NCBI RefSeq assembly: GCF_001518015.1
Contig: NZ_LPUY01000077.1
Span: 46,493 to 110,492 of the forward strand
Direction: 5' to 3'
Length of the DNA stretch: 64,000 nt
Source: Tritonibacter horizontis
Lineage (GTDB): Bacteria; Pseudomonadota; Alphaproteobacteria; Rhodobacterales; Rhodobacteraceae
The translations under genes were made by a program, and so were the position numbers. The notes beneath the pieces are model-generated. The model did no database searches. It was not told the DNA's origin and was given only the letters and a program-made list of their open reading frames with translations. Each line of letters starts with the position of its first letter. The first letter of the stretch is position 1. Below, piece by piece: positions 18,340-27,410 of the stretch.

Positions 18340-18414
18340 GGGTGATTAGCTCAGTGGTAGAGCGCTTCGTTCACATCGAAGATGTCAGGAGTTCAAATCT
18401 CTTATCACCCACCA
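18340..18414 (+). tRNA. tRNA-Val (anticodon CAC)
   Basis: A complete cloverleaf: acceptor GGGTGAT pairs with ATCACCC, D-arm AGCTCAGTGGTAGAGC, anticodon stem CTTCG/CGAAG with loop TTCACAT (anticodon CAC, codon GUG), T-loop GTTCAAATC. CCA is encoded (18412-18414). It lies 14 bp after the HU-like gene. Confidence 0.97.
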
Positions 18415-18577
18415 TCCCACCGCCGCTTTGATGTCGACAAGAACTCTCCAAACAGGGTGCTTGCCGGTTTCAAAGGTATTGCTTTGGATGCAGCCCGAGA
18501 GTGGCCTTGCGGCCACGGTTGAGCCGGTGCTGCAACGGACTGGTCGCAATCATGCCCGGCTCGTTCCTGCGAATTCT

Positions 18578-20815
18578 CTAACCTGTATTGTCATAAGTCT
18601 TCGGGTAGGTTTCGGGTTCGCCGCCTGTGGTCTGCTCATCGACGTGTAGTTTTTCGCGCCACGCGTGATCGAGCGATTCCTCGGACTGTGCTTCGAGCGA
18701 TTTGAGCCAGGCCGGAATGACGGGAGGGGCGGTATCAGGGCTTTGTGCGTTCCTTCTGGTGACATCGGTTCTTTCTGCCGAGACAATGCCACGGAGCATG
18801 GTAAGCCCGATGCTCACACCGGTGTGATCTTCAAATTTGCGCTCCCTCTCTTCGGTGTAAAGTTTGCGGATCAACCTCTGACGGATCCGATCCAATGCGC
18901 CCAGCTGATCGGTTTCGGGTTCGGTTTCCGACGCGGCGTCGCGTGCGACAGGGACGGCGTCCGGCAGCTCAAAGTTGATGAACAAACGCAGGCCGCGACC
19001 TTCGGCAACGACACGCAGAACCCGCCCGGGAACCACGCCCACATCGTTGATCGCGATGCCGATCCAATCGCCGGGCTTGGGTGCGTTGTAAGGCGAATAG
19101 AGAATTTTCACCTGAATGCCGTTCAGCGACATATCCACGGTGTCTGCAGCTTCCTGCGCGTCCTCCAGGTGAAGCACCACCGCCTCGGTCATCTCAAACC
19201 GTTCTTCGCTGCGCAGCATGGGCGGCGTAATGGCAAGCTTGGTCACAAGAAGCAAAACGACCATGTTGAGAATGGACCAGATTGCGACCACGGGCATCAG
19301 GTGACTTGCCACCACGATTTGGGTGTTGAAATTTGCGTTGATCGCCAATCCCAATGTCATCAGGAGACAGAGTACCAGGCAGAGTATGACCGTGGGCGAG
19401 TCATGAACTTCGCCGCCGCCAAGGCCCTTCGGCGTGACCTTGAACGCGTGACCGTGTGGCTTGATCAGGGTGGCAATCACCACAGGCAACAGCCGGAATC
19501 CCTGCAAAACGCTATGCGCCATCGTGGCCAGGGGGTGAAATTCGCCTGGGGCAAAATGTCGAAGGGCTGCGATTGCTGCAACAATCGCCGGGAATTGATA
19601 GGAAATGACCGTATCGGCCGTCGCGTTGACCAGTGGCGGGATATTGGCCAACATAAAAATCACCGGGGTGACCATTGCCATCGTTTGCCCCAGGGACTGG
19701 GTGATCCAGTGCAACGGCACAAAGAAGAGGCGCTGATACCAGGTCAGGCCCGGTGCGCCAAATGGGCCTTCGCGCAGAAACATGATCTGAATCGCACCAC
19801 GCACCCAGCGGGCCCGCTGGATAAAGAAGGCGTTGATGTTCTCGGGCGCCATGCCCAATGCAAGCCGTTCATCCAGAAACCGCGTGATATAGCCCTTTCG
19901 CAGAAACGCCAGCGTCAGCAGCATGTCCTCGGTAATGGACCCGCTGGGGAGGGCATTGCCGATTTCTTCCAACGCGCTGCGGCGGACGACGCCGTTGGAG
20001 CCACAGCAAAACGCGCAGTCGTAACCGTCGCGCCCGGGCATGACCGCTTCGAAAAAGAAGCGCTGATCGTCCGGTATGACCTTGCTCATATTCAAAGAGG
20101 CCTGCATCGGGTCGGGATTGAAGAAATTATGCGGGATCTGGACGATGCCGATCCTGGGGTCCTGGAAAAAGCCCATCGCCCGATACAGAAAATTGCGAAG
20201 CGGAATGAAATCCGCATCCAGAACCAGGAAGTAGGGTGCCGAGGTGCGCGCAACAGCGGCGTTGATGTTCCCGGCTTTGGCATGCGCGTTATCCGCTCGC
20301 GTGAGATATCCGACCTCCAGGCGGTGGCACAAATCGCGCAGCCATTCGCGCCGTCCGTCATCCAGCACCCAGATGTTGATCCGGCTGCGCGGCCAATCCA
20401 TGGCGCTTGCGCCAACAATGGTCTTTTCGAGCACTTTTGCAGGCTCGTCATACGTGGCAATGAAAACGTCCACCTCTGGCAGATCGTAGGGATCCATAGC
20501 ACGTAGTCGTGCCTCATGCAGGTCGGCCTCTGGGGTGCGATTGGTCCGTCGCAGCATAAACGCATAGAGGATCGCCACATCGATCCAGGTCAGGAATTCG
20601 ATGATGAATATCGACCAGACAAAGATCCCTTCGATGCTCAGGAGCTGTGCTGGCAAAACCGTATCGAAAATGCGCCAGCTCAAATATCGCAGTATGACCA
20701 CCGCCAGACCGACAAGAACGATCTGGTCGCCCAAGGCGGCGGTTCGCAATCTTGCACTAAACAAGAACAACGCCGCCGAGATCATCAGCAGGGGGAGAAA
20801 GGACTCAGTCTGCAT
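18578..20815 (-). CDS. Membrane GT2 beta-glucan synthase (BcsA/BgsA type) with PilZ-like motif
   Basis: 745 residues. Several membrane helices flank a cytosolic family-2 glycosyltransferase domain with the conserved residues of processive beta-glycan synthases: DDG (near 151), DAD, TED and QRARW. After the last helices, RSEER (535-539) and DMSLNG (561-566) match the RxxxR and (D/N)xSxxG motifs that bind cyclic di-GMP in PilZ domains. The C-terminal 110 residues are charged and of unknown role. No bcsB, bcsZ or bcsC gene is nearby. Instead the upstream gene encodes an HlyD-type fusion protein that overlaps by 11 bp. This layout equals the bgsBA pair of Sinorhizobium, which makes mixed-linkage beta-glucan, so that product is as likely as cellulose. 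Confidence 0.88.
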   Translation of the reverse strand: MQTESFLPLLMISAALFLFSARLRTAALGDQIVLVGLAVVILRYLSWRIFDTVLPAQLLSIEGIFVWSIFIIEFLTWIDVAILYAFMLRRTNRTPEADLHEARLRAMDPYDLPEVDVFIATYDEPAKVLEKTIVGASAMDWPRSRINIWVLDDGRREWLRDLCHRLEVGYLTRADNAHAKAGNINAAVARTSAPYFLVLDADFIPLRNFLYRAMGFFQDPRIGIVQIPHNFFNPDPMQASLNMSKVIPDDQRFFFEAVMPGRDGYDCAFCCGSNGVVRRSALEEIGNALPSGSITEDMLLTLAFLRKGYITRFLDERLALGMAPENINAFFIQRARWVRGAIQIMFLREGPFGAPGLTWYQRLFFVPLHWITQSLGQTMAMVTPVIFMLANIPPLVNATADTVISYQFPAIVAAIAALRHFAPGEFHPLATMAHSVLQGFRLLPVVIATLIKPHGHAFKVTPKGLGGGEVHDSPTVILCLVLCLLMTLGLAINANFNTQIVVASHLMPVVAIWSILNMVVLLLVTKLAITPPMLRSEERFEMTEAVVLHLEDAQEAADTVDMSLNGIQVKILYSPYNAPKPGDWIGIAINDVGVVPGRVLRVVAEGRGLRLFINFELPDAVPVARDAASETEPETDQLGALDRIRQRLIRKLYTEERERKFEDHTGVSIGLTMLRGIVSAERTDVTRRNAQSPDTAPPVIPAWLKSLEAQSEESLDHAWREKLHVDEQTTGGEPETYPKTYDNTG

Positions 20816-22103
20816 GTGCTGAGAAATTCGCTTTCTGCGGCGAATGAGTCGCCACGGAAGGCCACAGATCGCGGAATAGTTCCTTGAGCCAGAGTTGCGT
20901 GAAGGTCATCGCGTTGCCCAGACCTCTATCGAAATGCACTTCTGCGGTGCGCCCAACATCACAAAAACTTTCTGCGACGCCTTTTTTCGCGACATCGGCA
21001 GGGGCCAGACGGAGCAGCACCGAGAGGCTGCCTTCGCTGACGCTTTCCGGTTCAGCGGCAAGCTGGCCAATGGCCCGTTGACTGCCCGCGCCCCGCAGTG
21101 CTTCGACGGTGGCATAGAAGCTCTCGTTGGACCCATGCAGGCGCACCCGGGCCGTGTCGCCGGGGCTGATCGCTTCGAAGGCTGATTCGTGCATGAACAC
21201 TTCGACGAACCGGCGCGAACAATCGAGAAGCTGCAGGACCTCGTCGCCGGCCGCGACCACCGAACCTTTTGCCGGGGTTGCGGACCAGACCACCGTGCCC
21301 GTTGGCAGAACCGGGGCGAACAGATCCAGCCGGTCGACTTCTTCGCGCAAGGCCTCGGCCTCTTCGGCCAAACCTGCGTGCTGCGCCGACATGCGGTCCT
21401 TTCGACTGTGGAGGTCGGCCAGGCGGATCGCGATTTCATCGCGGCGTTGCTGTGCATAGCTTCCATCCTCTGTCCCCAGACCGGGAAGGATGCCATTGGC
21501 GATGCTGGCAATCTCGCGACGGGTTTCCTGCACTGCGGCGGTCAGGCGGATCACTTCGCCCTGTGCTTCGGCCGCGAGCGATGTGGCCCTGGTGGCCTGT
21601 GTGTGCGGCGCTGATCCGTTGGCGGCCAGCCGTTCCAGCCGTTCGCCGTCGCGTTCAAGCCGCGATTGCCGTTCCTGTGCCGCGGCGCGTTCCCCGTTCA
21701 GCCCGCCCAGCTGCGCCCTGAGCATCAGTTCGGCATGTTTTTTCATTTCCTCCACCCGGTCGAGCAATTGGGCGTCCAGGGCGCTCAAGGTCGCGATTTG
21801 CCGGGCGAGGGTTTCTTCTTCCCGGGTCAGGGTGTTCATCCGCGCTTCCAACCGCGCGAGCTCCGTTCGGCTGGTCCGGGAGGCACGCAGTTTCACGATG
21901 GCGGTCGAGGGCAGGACCGGCGTCGCAGGGGTCAGGGCATCTGATAGCAGCGAACCGTCAAAGGGGCTTTTGACCGATAATATGGGAGCATTTACGACCG
22001 CCGCACGGGACACGTAGTTTGTCAGGTGAGGGGCGATAATCATCACCGCCCCAAACAGACATGCGAGGCCAGCAACGATCCGCATCGTTTGCTTGGTCTT
22101 CAT
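20805..22103 (-). CDS. HlyD-like membrane fusion protein partner of the GT2 synthase (BgsB-like)
   Basis: 432 residues from ATG 22103 (a GTG three codons upstream is possible). One N-terminal membrane helix (about 7-27) is followed by a split lipoyl-like beta domain (VVNAPILSVKSPFDG ... TGTVVWSATPAKGSVVAAGDEVLQLLDCS). A long helical hairpin (about 55-255) rich in Glu, Arg and Leu separates the halves. A beta-barrel follows (SAFEAISPGDTARVRL). Such proteins sit in the periplasm and link an inner-membrane exporter or synthase to the outside. The overlap with the glycosyltransferase gene points to glucan export. It is not near any ABC exporter. Confidence 0.82.
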   Translation of the reverse strand: MKTKQTMRIVAGLACLFGAVMIIAPHLTNYVSRAAVVNAPILSVKSPFDGSLLSDALTPATPVLPSTAIVKLRASRTSRTELARLEARMNTLTREEETLARQIATLSALDAQLLDRVEEMKKHAELMLRAQLGGLNGERAAAQERQSRLERDGERLERLAANGSAPHTQATRATSLAAEAQGEVIRLTAAVQETRREIASIANGILPGLGTEDGSYAQQRRDEIAIRLADLHSRKDRMSAQHAGLAEEAEALREEVDRLDLFAPVLPTGTVVWSATPAKGSVVAAGDEVLQLLDCSRRFVEVFMHESAFEAISPGDTARVRLHGSNESFYATVEALRGAGSQRAIGQLAAEPESVSEGSLSVLLRLAPADVAKKGVAESFCDVGRTAEVHFDRGLGNAMTFTQLWLKELFRDLWPSVATHSPQKANFSAHAD

Positions 22104-22474
22104 GGTTACCACTCACAACAAAACTCTTTACGACATCGATGCTATCACAGAGGCGTTTACCAAAGGTTTCAGCCCGCCCGACCTGCGCCCCTTAAGGTCG
22201 TGCGGTCGGCCCGGCATTCAGCCATAGTTTGTGACGCTCGTTTGTGGGCGCAATCGGGCCGGACAGAACCGTGGCCCTCGGCAGAATCTCGCGGGGCACA
22301 GTCTTCGATGGCGTCCCATCCGAAGTTGCCCTGTCCTCGCGAAGACCCACCAACCCGGCCATCAGGCGGGGCTGTCGTCTCTTGGTTCTGCAACATCAGC
22401 CTAGGATCAGTGACCCAGGAACACCACATTTTCCAGCCGTCAAAATGCCGAAAGTCTTTATATTCAGGGGGAGG
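22104..22474. other. Non-coding stretch between the HlyD-like gene and tRNA-Val
   Basis: 371 bp in which I see no convincing gene on either strand: open frames here lack a ribosome binding site and run through the tRNA. It must hold the promoter of the HlyD/GT2 pair; no clear -35/-10 pair or operator was found. Confidence 0.5.
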
Positions 22475-22550
<76 letters not shown>

Positions 22551-22640
22551 GGTGAGCGCGGATTTAGAGAATGCACCGGAGAAGTGCAAGAGGCTTTGCG
22601 CGTGTTTGTGCAGAAAAAATCGGACGACCGGGCGCAGTTG

Positions 22641-23216
22641 TCATCGCAGAGCGGTTTCGCAGCCGTTCTCCAACCGGTAGACGCAGCCCTGCTCGTTGGG
22701 CAGATCGGCCAATTCGTCGTAGTCCAAGCCACAGATGATACCCCGCATGACCTGGCCCCAGAGCCCATGCGCCACAATCAGGGTCGGGGCTTTCAGGGCC
22801 TGCAGCAAGGTCAGGACTCTGGCGTGGAAAGTGGCGTAGCCTTCCCCTTCGGGCGCGGCGCAGAACAGGTCGAGGTTGGTTTGGGCTCTGGCGTGGATTT
22901 CGGGGTAGGTGGCTGCGATTTCCGCGCGGGTCAGGCCTTGAAACACGCCGGCCTGCACCTCGGCCAGTCGTGGGTCAGTATCAAATGCAGCCCCGCCAAG
23001 AGCGATCTTCGCGGTCTGCTGTGCCCGTCGCAAGGGCGAGACCAGGCAAGGCGGAGCCTCCCGTTGCAGGATTGGGCGGACCAACTCTGCCTGATGGTGC
23101 GCCTGGGCGATCCCCCGCTCTGTCAGGTCCGATTCCATCTGGCCCTGAATACGTCCTTCGGCGTTCCATTCCGTCTCGCCATGGCGCAGAAACCAGATCT
23201 TGGGAAAATCGTTCAT
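22641..23216 (-). CDS. Histidine phosphatase family protein (phosphoglycerate-mutase-like)
   Basis: 191 residues. The phosphoacceptor His is in FLRHGETEWN (His12); the partner Arg is in VSPLRRAQQTA, the catalytic Glu in EVQAGVFQG, and the second His in IVAHGLWGQVMR. These define the branch that includes phosphoglycerate mutase-like and small-molecule phosphatases. The size and the absence of the long inserts of cofactor-dependent glycolytic mutase suggest a phosphatase. The substrate is unknown. It follows the tRNA-Val gene on the minus strand and is preceded by the glycosylase-like gene 68 bp away, perhaps in one transcript. Confidence 0.9.
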   Translation of the reverse strand: MNDFPKIWFLRHGETEWNAEGRIQGQMESDLTERGIAQAHHQAELVRPILQREAPPCLVSPLRRAQQTAKIALGGAAFDTDPRLAEVQAGVFQGLTRAEIAATYPEIHARAQTNLDLFCAAPEGEGYATFHARVLTLLQALKAPTLIVAHGLWGQVMRGIICGLDYDELADLPNEQGCVYRLENGCETALR

Positions 23217-23284
23217 TTGAAATCACTTTCGAAAATCGCAGGACGCCCTGCGCTATCATGGGACGCCGCCGCGCGCTACCGGTT

Positions 23285-24490
23285 CTAATCGCTTGCGCGC
23301 AGCCAGTCCGGGGCAAATTCGACCGCTTGTGTTCCCGCCAAATTCTGGACCCGGGACAGTTCCGAGGTCAGGGCCGCCAGGCGGTTTTTGCCCAGTTTCA
23401 CACCGGCCTCCGGCCAGAAGGCCCGGACATGCAGGGTGGGGCCGACACGCTTTGCGTCGATCCGGCCAATCAGCCGCGTGCCCTGAAGGACCGGGAAGAC
23501 ATAATAGCCGTATTGCCGTTTGGCTTCGGGGACGAAAATTTCAATCCGATAGTGAAACCCGAACAACCGCTCGCATCTGGCGCGATCGCGCAAGGCCGGG
23601 TCGAAGGGCGACAACAGGCGGGTGCGGGCGCTCGGCGATGGCAGGTCGCTGGACTGATCCAATGTGGGTTCGGTGGTGAAGCAGCGGCGGTAGGTGCCAT
23701 CCGCCATTTCAATATCCGCCTCCAGAATGGTGTTGCGGGCGAGGGCCTTTGCACACCAGTCTTTCGCCTCGGCGCGCGTTACGATATCGAAAAATGCCGC
23801 AAGCTCGCCGCTGGTTGCGAACCCCAGACGGTCCAAGGCGGCGGACATCGCCCAATCGACAATCTCGGCGTCCTCCAGGTGCTGTTGGCGACTTGCGTCG
23901 GGGATCACGCGTTCGGCAAGATCATAGACCTTGCGAAACCCCTCTCTGTGGCTGACCGCCAGCCTGCCGCTGCGCCAGAGAAACTCCAGCGCGGTCTTGG
24001 AGGGGTGCCAGTCCCACCAGCCGGACGAGGATTTTTTTTCGTCCGTGCCCACATCGCGCGAGGAGGCAGGCCCGTTGTCGGCCACATGCGTCAGCACCGT
24101 GTCGATTTCCTGTATCCAGCCCGCGCGCCGCCCAGCCGCCCAACGGGCCTGCATTCTGGCCTCGTCTCGGGCCATTTTCAGACGCCACATCGGGTAAAAG
24201 GACATCGGAATGACGGCGGCATCATGGGTCCAGTGTTCAAATGCACTGCGCCGCTTGCCCACCAGCTCGTCAAGGTTGGCAGGCCGGTATTGCCCCCGAC
24301 GGGACCACAGGATCAGATCATGGGCGCGCGTCAGCGTGTTCACACTGTCGATTTGCACGAAACCAAGGGTGTGCAACAGGCCCTCCAGGTCCGTGGTCTT
24401 GCCGGATCCGCCCGTCTGTCTCAGCAACAAGTGGCGATCCAGAAACAGGCTGCGGGCAATCGGGTTGGGCAATCGAGGGATATCGGTCAT
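23285..24490 (-). CDS. AlkZ/YcaQ-family winged-helix DNA glycosylase (HTH_42)
   Basis: 401 residues of tandem winged helices. The catalytic QxD motif that marks the YcaQ/AlkX branch is seen as QID at residues 46-48 in FVQIDSVNTLTRAHDLIL. Further family segments are the RRSAFEHWTHDAAVIP region, GWWDWHPSKTALEFLWRSG and the C-terminal LLSPFDPALRDRARCERLFGF, which is close to the conserved PFD motif. YcaQ unhooks interstrand crosslinks and removes N-alkylated purines. A DNA-repair role here is known-family inference. No resistance biosynthesis genes are nearby, so this is likely the general-maintenance branch rather than an antibiotic self-resistance enzyme. Confidence 0.85.
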   Translation of the reverse strand: MTDIPRLPNPIARSLFLDRHLLLRQTGGSGKTTDLEGLLHTLGFVQIDSVNTLTRAHDLILWSRRGQYRPANLDELVGKRRSAFEHWTHDAAVIPMSFYPMWRLKMARDEARMQARWAAGRRAGWIQEIDTVLTHVADNGPASSRDVGTDEKKSSSGWWDWHPSKTALEFLWRSGRLAVSHREGFRKVYDLAERVIPDASRQQHLEDAEIVDWAMSAALDRLGFATSGELAAFFDIVTRAEAKDWCAKALARNTILEADIEMADGTYRRCFTTEPTLDQSSDLPSPSARTRLLSPFDPALRDRARCERLFGFHYRIEIFVPEAKRQYGYYVFPVLQGTRLIGRIDAKRVGPTLHVRAFWPEAGVKLGKNRLAALTSELSRVQNLAGTQAVEFAPDWLRASD

Positions 24491-24772
24491 CGCAACACTT
24501 TATCCCTGCAGTAAAAAACCGATAGAAGAAAATTCACACAGGGTGCTGTCGCACAGAAGATTGCGCAGGTTCCGGGTTCGGTCATCGCCGGGCCAGACGG
24601 TGCCGCAGGGACATTGGATCTCAGAAAGCTCGATAAGTTTCAAAAGCTTGCTCGGGGGAGCGATTTTTTTCGACAGAAAGCCCGCAAAATGACGTTTCTG
24701 CGCTTGACGCCCCCCGCGGCCTGCGAATATTACACCCCAACGTTCAGCCACGGTGTTGAACGTAAGCAGCAA

Positions 24773-24849
24773 GCGGTTGTAGCTCAGTTGGTTAGAGTAC
24801 CGGCCTGTCACGCCGGGGGTCGCGGGTTCGAGCCCCGTCAACCGCGCCA
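24773..24849 (+). tRNA. tRNA-Asp (anticodon GTC), copy 1
   Basis: Acceptor GCGGTTG/CAACCGC, anticodon stem CCGGC/GCCGG with loop CTGTCAC (GUC), T-loop GTTCGAGCC, discriminator G and encoded CCA. It is queuosine-modified in most bacteria, linking it to tgt in this window. Confidence 0.98.
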
Positions 24850-24937
24850 CTTTCACCTTCGCTCTGGAAGGCCTGTCACCGGGCATCAGAGACCGGCCCG
24901 GAGGGCACTGCTGGCTCCGGTCAGCGTTGAAAAATGC

Positions 24938-25014
24938 GCGGTTGTAGCTCAGCTGGTTAGAGTACCGGCCTGTCACGCCGGGGGTCGCGGGTTCGAGCCC
25001 CGTCAACCGCGCCA
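24938..25014 (+). tRNA. tRNA-Asp (anticodon GTC), copy 2
   Basis: Identical to copy 1 except for one T/C change in the D-arm (CAGTTGG versus CAGCTGG). The 11 bp after the CCA (CTTTCACCTT following a shared base) are also the same in both copies, so the pair arose by tandem duplication. Confidence 0.98.
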
Positions 25015-25222
25015 CTTTCACCTTTTCCTCGCTTTACCTACTCCGCCACACTGTCCGCATCTGCCTGCGCGGATGGCCGCCGCAGAATCTGGTGCAGGGT
25101 TGGTTGAGTGGGACTGCTGTCGGCCGCATCGAGACGGATCGCTGTGTTGCGTCAATTTGCCTTTCTCTGGACGCCGCAGCCTGCAAGACTGCCAGAACCC
25201 ATTTCCGCAGAGGAGAGCCGCG

Positions 25223-25618
25223 ATGACCGCGCCCATCCAACCCCCTGAAACGCAGCCCACGATCCGGGTGATCGCCATGCCGACGGACACCAACCCCGCC
25301 GGAGATATCTTTGGCGGCTGGCTGATGAGCCAGATGGACCTTGCGGCGGGCACCATTGCCGCGCGGGTCTCTCAGGGGCGGGCCTCAACCGTCTCGGTCG
25401 AGGAAATCCAGTTTCACCGGCCCGTTCTGGTGGGCGACGAAGTCTCGCTTTATGCTGAAATGCTGAAGATCGGCCGCGCCTCGATGCGGATCAAGGTGCG
25501 GGCCTGGCGTCGCGCCAGGCATCAGGAAGAGTCGCATCAGGTGACCGAAGCGATCTTTACCTTTGTTGCGCTGGACGATGCCGCGCGCCCGCGACCGGTC
25601 CGCCGCGAAGACAGCTAG
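25223..25618 (+). CDS. Acyl-CoA thioesterase, YciA type (hotdog fold)
   Basis: 131 residues from ATG 25223 with AGGAG 7 nt upstream; longer open frames run back through the tRNA genes and are not real. The signature DTNPAGDIFGGWLMSQMDLA holds the conserved Asn and catalytic Asp region of YciA-like enzymes. EEIQFHRPVLVGDEVSLYAEM and the beta strand SMRIKVRAW complete a single hotdog domain. The protein hydrolyses medium-chain acyl-CoA in the cytoplasm as a hexamer. It stands alone between the tRNA-Asp pair and a convergent peptidase gene. Confidence 0.92.
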   Translation: MTAPIQPPETQPTIRVIAMPTDTNPAGDIFGGWLMSQMDLAAGTIAARVSQGRASTVSVEEIQFHRPVLVGDEVSLYAEMLKIGRASMRIKVRAWRRARHQEESHQVTEAIFTFVALDDAARPRPVRREDS

Positions 25619-25670
25619 ACCCCACCCGCAGGCAGGGCCTTCTGTTTTGTGATGTGTCGCGCCGTGACGC

Positions 25671-25710
25671 AAAAGACCCTGCCCGGTCGGCACAACGCGG
25701 CCGGGCAGGG
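25671..25710 (-). terminator. Terminator of the M20 peptidase gene
   Basis: CCCTGCCCGG and CCGGGCAGGG form a perfect 10-bp stem with a 14-nt loop. Read on the minus strand it is followed by TCTTTT, 8 bp after the peptidase stop. Confidence 0.75.
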
Positions 25711-25717
25711 GGGCAGA

Positions 25718-27106
25718 TTATTTCGACAGGGCGTCCAGCACGCGGGCCCAGGACCGGATCCCCTTGTGAAAGCTCTTGAGGTCGTATTTTTCGTTCGGCG
25801 AGTGGATCGCATCATCTTCGTTGGCGAAACCGATCAGCAGGGCGTCCATGCCGAGGATCGACTTGAAGTACCCGGCGACAGGGATCGAACCGCCCATGCC
25901 GGAAAACACCGCCTCGCGGTCCCACTCGTCGGTCAGCGCGCCGCGGGCGGCCTCAAACTCCGGTCGGGTGGTGTCGATCACATAGGCGGGCGAGCCGTCC
26001 AGATCGAGATCCCATTTCACAGTGCAATCCTTGGGCAGGCGATCCTCGACGTGCTTGCGCAGCTTTGCGCGCAGGGCATCGGGGTCCATGTCGCCAACCA
26101 GGCGGCAGGTGATCTTGCAATGCGCCTCTGACGGGATCACCGTCTTGGTGCCGGCGCCCTGATAGCCCCCCCAAAGGCCGTTGATTTCCAGCGTCGGACG
26201 GGCCCATTGCTGCTCCAGCGTCGAATATTTTTTCTCGCCATGGGCAACGGTGTAGCCCGCGTTCGACAGATAGTCCGTCTCGTCAAAGCCGCAGCCCTTC
26301 CATTGCCGCAGGATTTCGGCGGGAACCTCGTGCACGCCCTCATAGAACCCCTCGACAGCGACCGCGCCGGTTTCGTCGTCATGGAAGGACGCGATGAGTT
26401 TCGAGATTTCGCGCAAGGGGTTCAGGCCCGGACCGCCGTAGTGACCGGAATGCAGGTCGATTTTCGGGCCGATCAGGGTGAATTCATCCTTCATCATGCC
26501 GCGCAGCTGCGACGCAACGGAGGGAACGCCGCGGGCAACCATCGACGTGTCACAAATCAGCGCGATATCAGCCGAAAGCTCTTCCTTTGCCGCCTCAAGG
26601 AAGGGGATCAGCGAGGGCGAGCCGGATTCTTCTTCGCCTTCAAAGAAAAAGGTAATGCGGCAGGGCAGGGAGCCATTCACCGCCTGCCAGGCCCGGCAAG
26701 CCTCGACAAAGGTCATCAGCTGGCCCTTGTCGTCCGACGATCCCCGCCCCCGGATGACGGTGCCGTTCGGGGTTTCTTCCAGCTGCGGTTCAAAGGGTGG
26801 CGTGCTCCAGAGGTTCAGTGGATCCACCGGCTGCACATCATAATGGCCGTAAAACAGCAGATGCGGCGCGTCGGTGTTTTCGCCACCGACATGGCCGACG
26901 ACCATCGGGTGGCCGGGGGTGGCGCGTTTCTCGGCCTGGATACCGATAGAGTTCAGATCTTTCACCAGCCAGTCGGCGGCGGCATCGCACTCCGCCTTAT
27001 AGGCGGGATCGGTCGAAATCGACGGGATGCGCAGCAGCTCCAGCAGCCGGTCGGTGGCTGCGGACAGGTCGGAATTGATTCTATCGAGAACGGAAGTAAG
27101 GGACAT
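25718..27106 (-). CDS. M20-family dipeptidase/metallopeptidase
   Basis: 462 residues from ATG 27106, chosen because AGGAG lies 6 nt upstream; a longer frame starting at 27256 would add 50 residues with no family match. Zinc ligands and catalytic groups are visible: His and Asp in LLFYGHYDVQPVDP, Asp in IRGRGSSDDKGQ, catalytic Glu-Glu in FFEGEEESGSPS, Asp in ALICDTSMV, and His near the end (DAIHSPNEKYDL). GGSIPV is also typical. The subgroup is that of CNDP-like dipeptidases that act on di- and small peptides in the cytoplasm. It is divergent from hemA. Confidence 0.93.
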   Translation of the reverse strand: MSLTSVLDRINSDLSAATDRLLELLRIPSISTDPAYKAECDAAADWLVKDLNSIGIQAEKRATPGHPMVVGHVGGENTDAPHLLFYGHYDVQPVDPLNLWSTPPFEPQLEETPNGTVIRGRGSSDDKGQLMTFVEACRAWQAVNGSLPCRITFFFEGEEESGSPSLIPFLEAAKEELSADIALICDTSMVARGVPSVASQLRGMMKDEFTLIGPKIDLHSGHYGGPGLNPLREISKLIASFHDDETGAVAVEGFYEGVHEVPAEILRQWKGCGFDETDYLSNAGYTVAHGEKKYSTLEQQWARPTLEINGLWGGYQGAGTKTVIPSEAHCKITCRLVGDMDPDALRAKLRKHVEDRLPKDCTVKWDLDLDGSPAYVIDTTRPEFEAARGALTDEWDREAVFSGMGGSIPVAGYFKSILGMDALLIGFANEDDAIHSPNEKYDLKSFHKGIRSWARVLDALSK

Positions 27107-27304
27107 CTGGATCTCCTGAGTAGGGCAGCCCGTGCAGGCGTGACAAGCCGGATCGGTCCGTGAATCCTGCGCGCCAACGGGTCTCTTGGCAGAGCCTATC
27201 AGCGTGATTTGGCGAGGACCAGCAGCAGGATGCGCCCACAGCAGCACCATGACCAATTGGCGGGAATGGGCCGTCGCGGCCGCCTAGGGCTGCCGGAGCG
27301 TCAT

Positions 27305-27321
27305 GCGACATTTTGCGTCGC
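27305..27321 (+). promoter_or_regulatory. Candidate RegA/PrrA site upstream of hemA
   Basis: GCGAC-N7-GTCGC fits the inverted GCGNC/GNCGC halves with variable gap bound by RegA/PrrA. Redox control of hemA by PrrA and FnrL is established in Rhodobacter; the site here is assigned by pattern only. Confidence 0.35.
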
Positions 27322-27361
27322 CCTGCATAGCTGGAATGCAGGATCGCGCGCTTGCCTGCCT

Positions 27362-27378
27362 TTAAGAATGGTTCTAAA
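27362..27378 (+). promoter_or_regulatory. Candidate Irr-type (iron/heme) operator upstream of hemA
   Basis: TTAAGAA-TGG-TTCTAAA is a 7-3-7 inverted repeat with one mismatch. It resembles the TTTAGAA/TTCTAAA iron-control element recognised by Irr in alphaproteobacteria. It overlaps the -10 box of the weak promoter noted for this region, which would suit repression. Confidence 0.4.
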
Positions 27379-27396
27379 ACACACCGAAAGGAATAT

Positions 27397-27410
27397 TTGA
27401 CCTGTATCAA
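27397..27410 (+). promoter_or_regulatory. Fnr/FnrL box upstream of hemA
   Basis: TTGAC-CTGT-ATCAA differs from the ideal TTGAT-N4-ATCAA at one base. It is centred about 167 bp before the hemA start and argues for low-oxygen control of heme synthesis. Confidence 0.65.

Noticed and set aside
18665..20506. A 613-codon plus-strand frame opposite the GT2 synthase gene
   Set aside because: It is rich in His, Arg and Gln without domains, lacks a ribosome binding site and lies antisense to a gene with clear motifs.
24500..25021. A 173-codon minus-strand frame containing ARLTGLEPATPGVTGR twice
   Set aside because: This is the translated complement of the two tRNA-Asp genes. The same peptide string is a known annotation artefact and not a protein.
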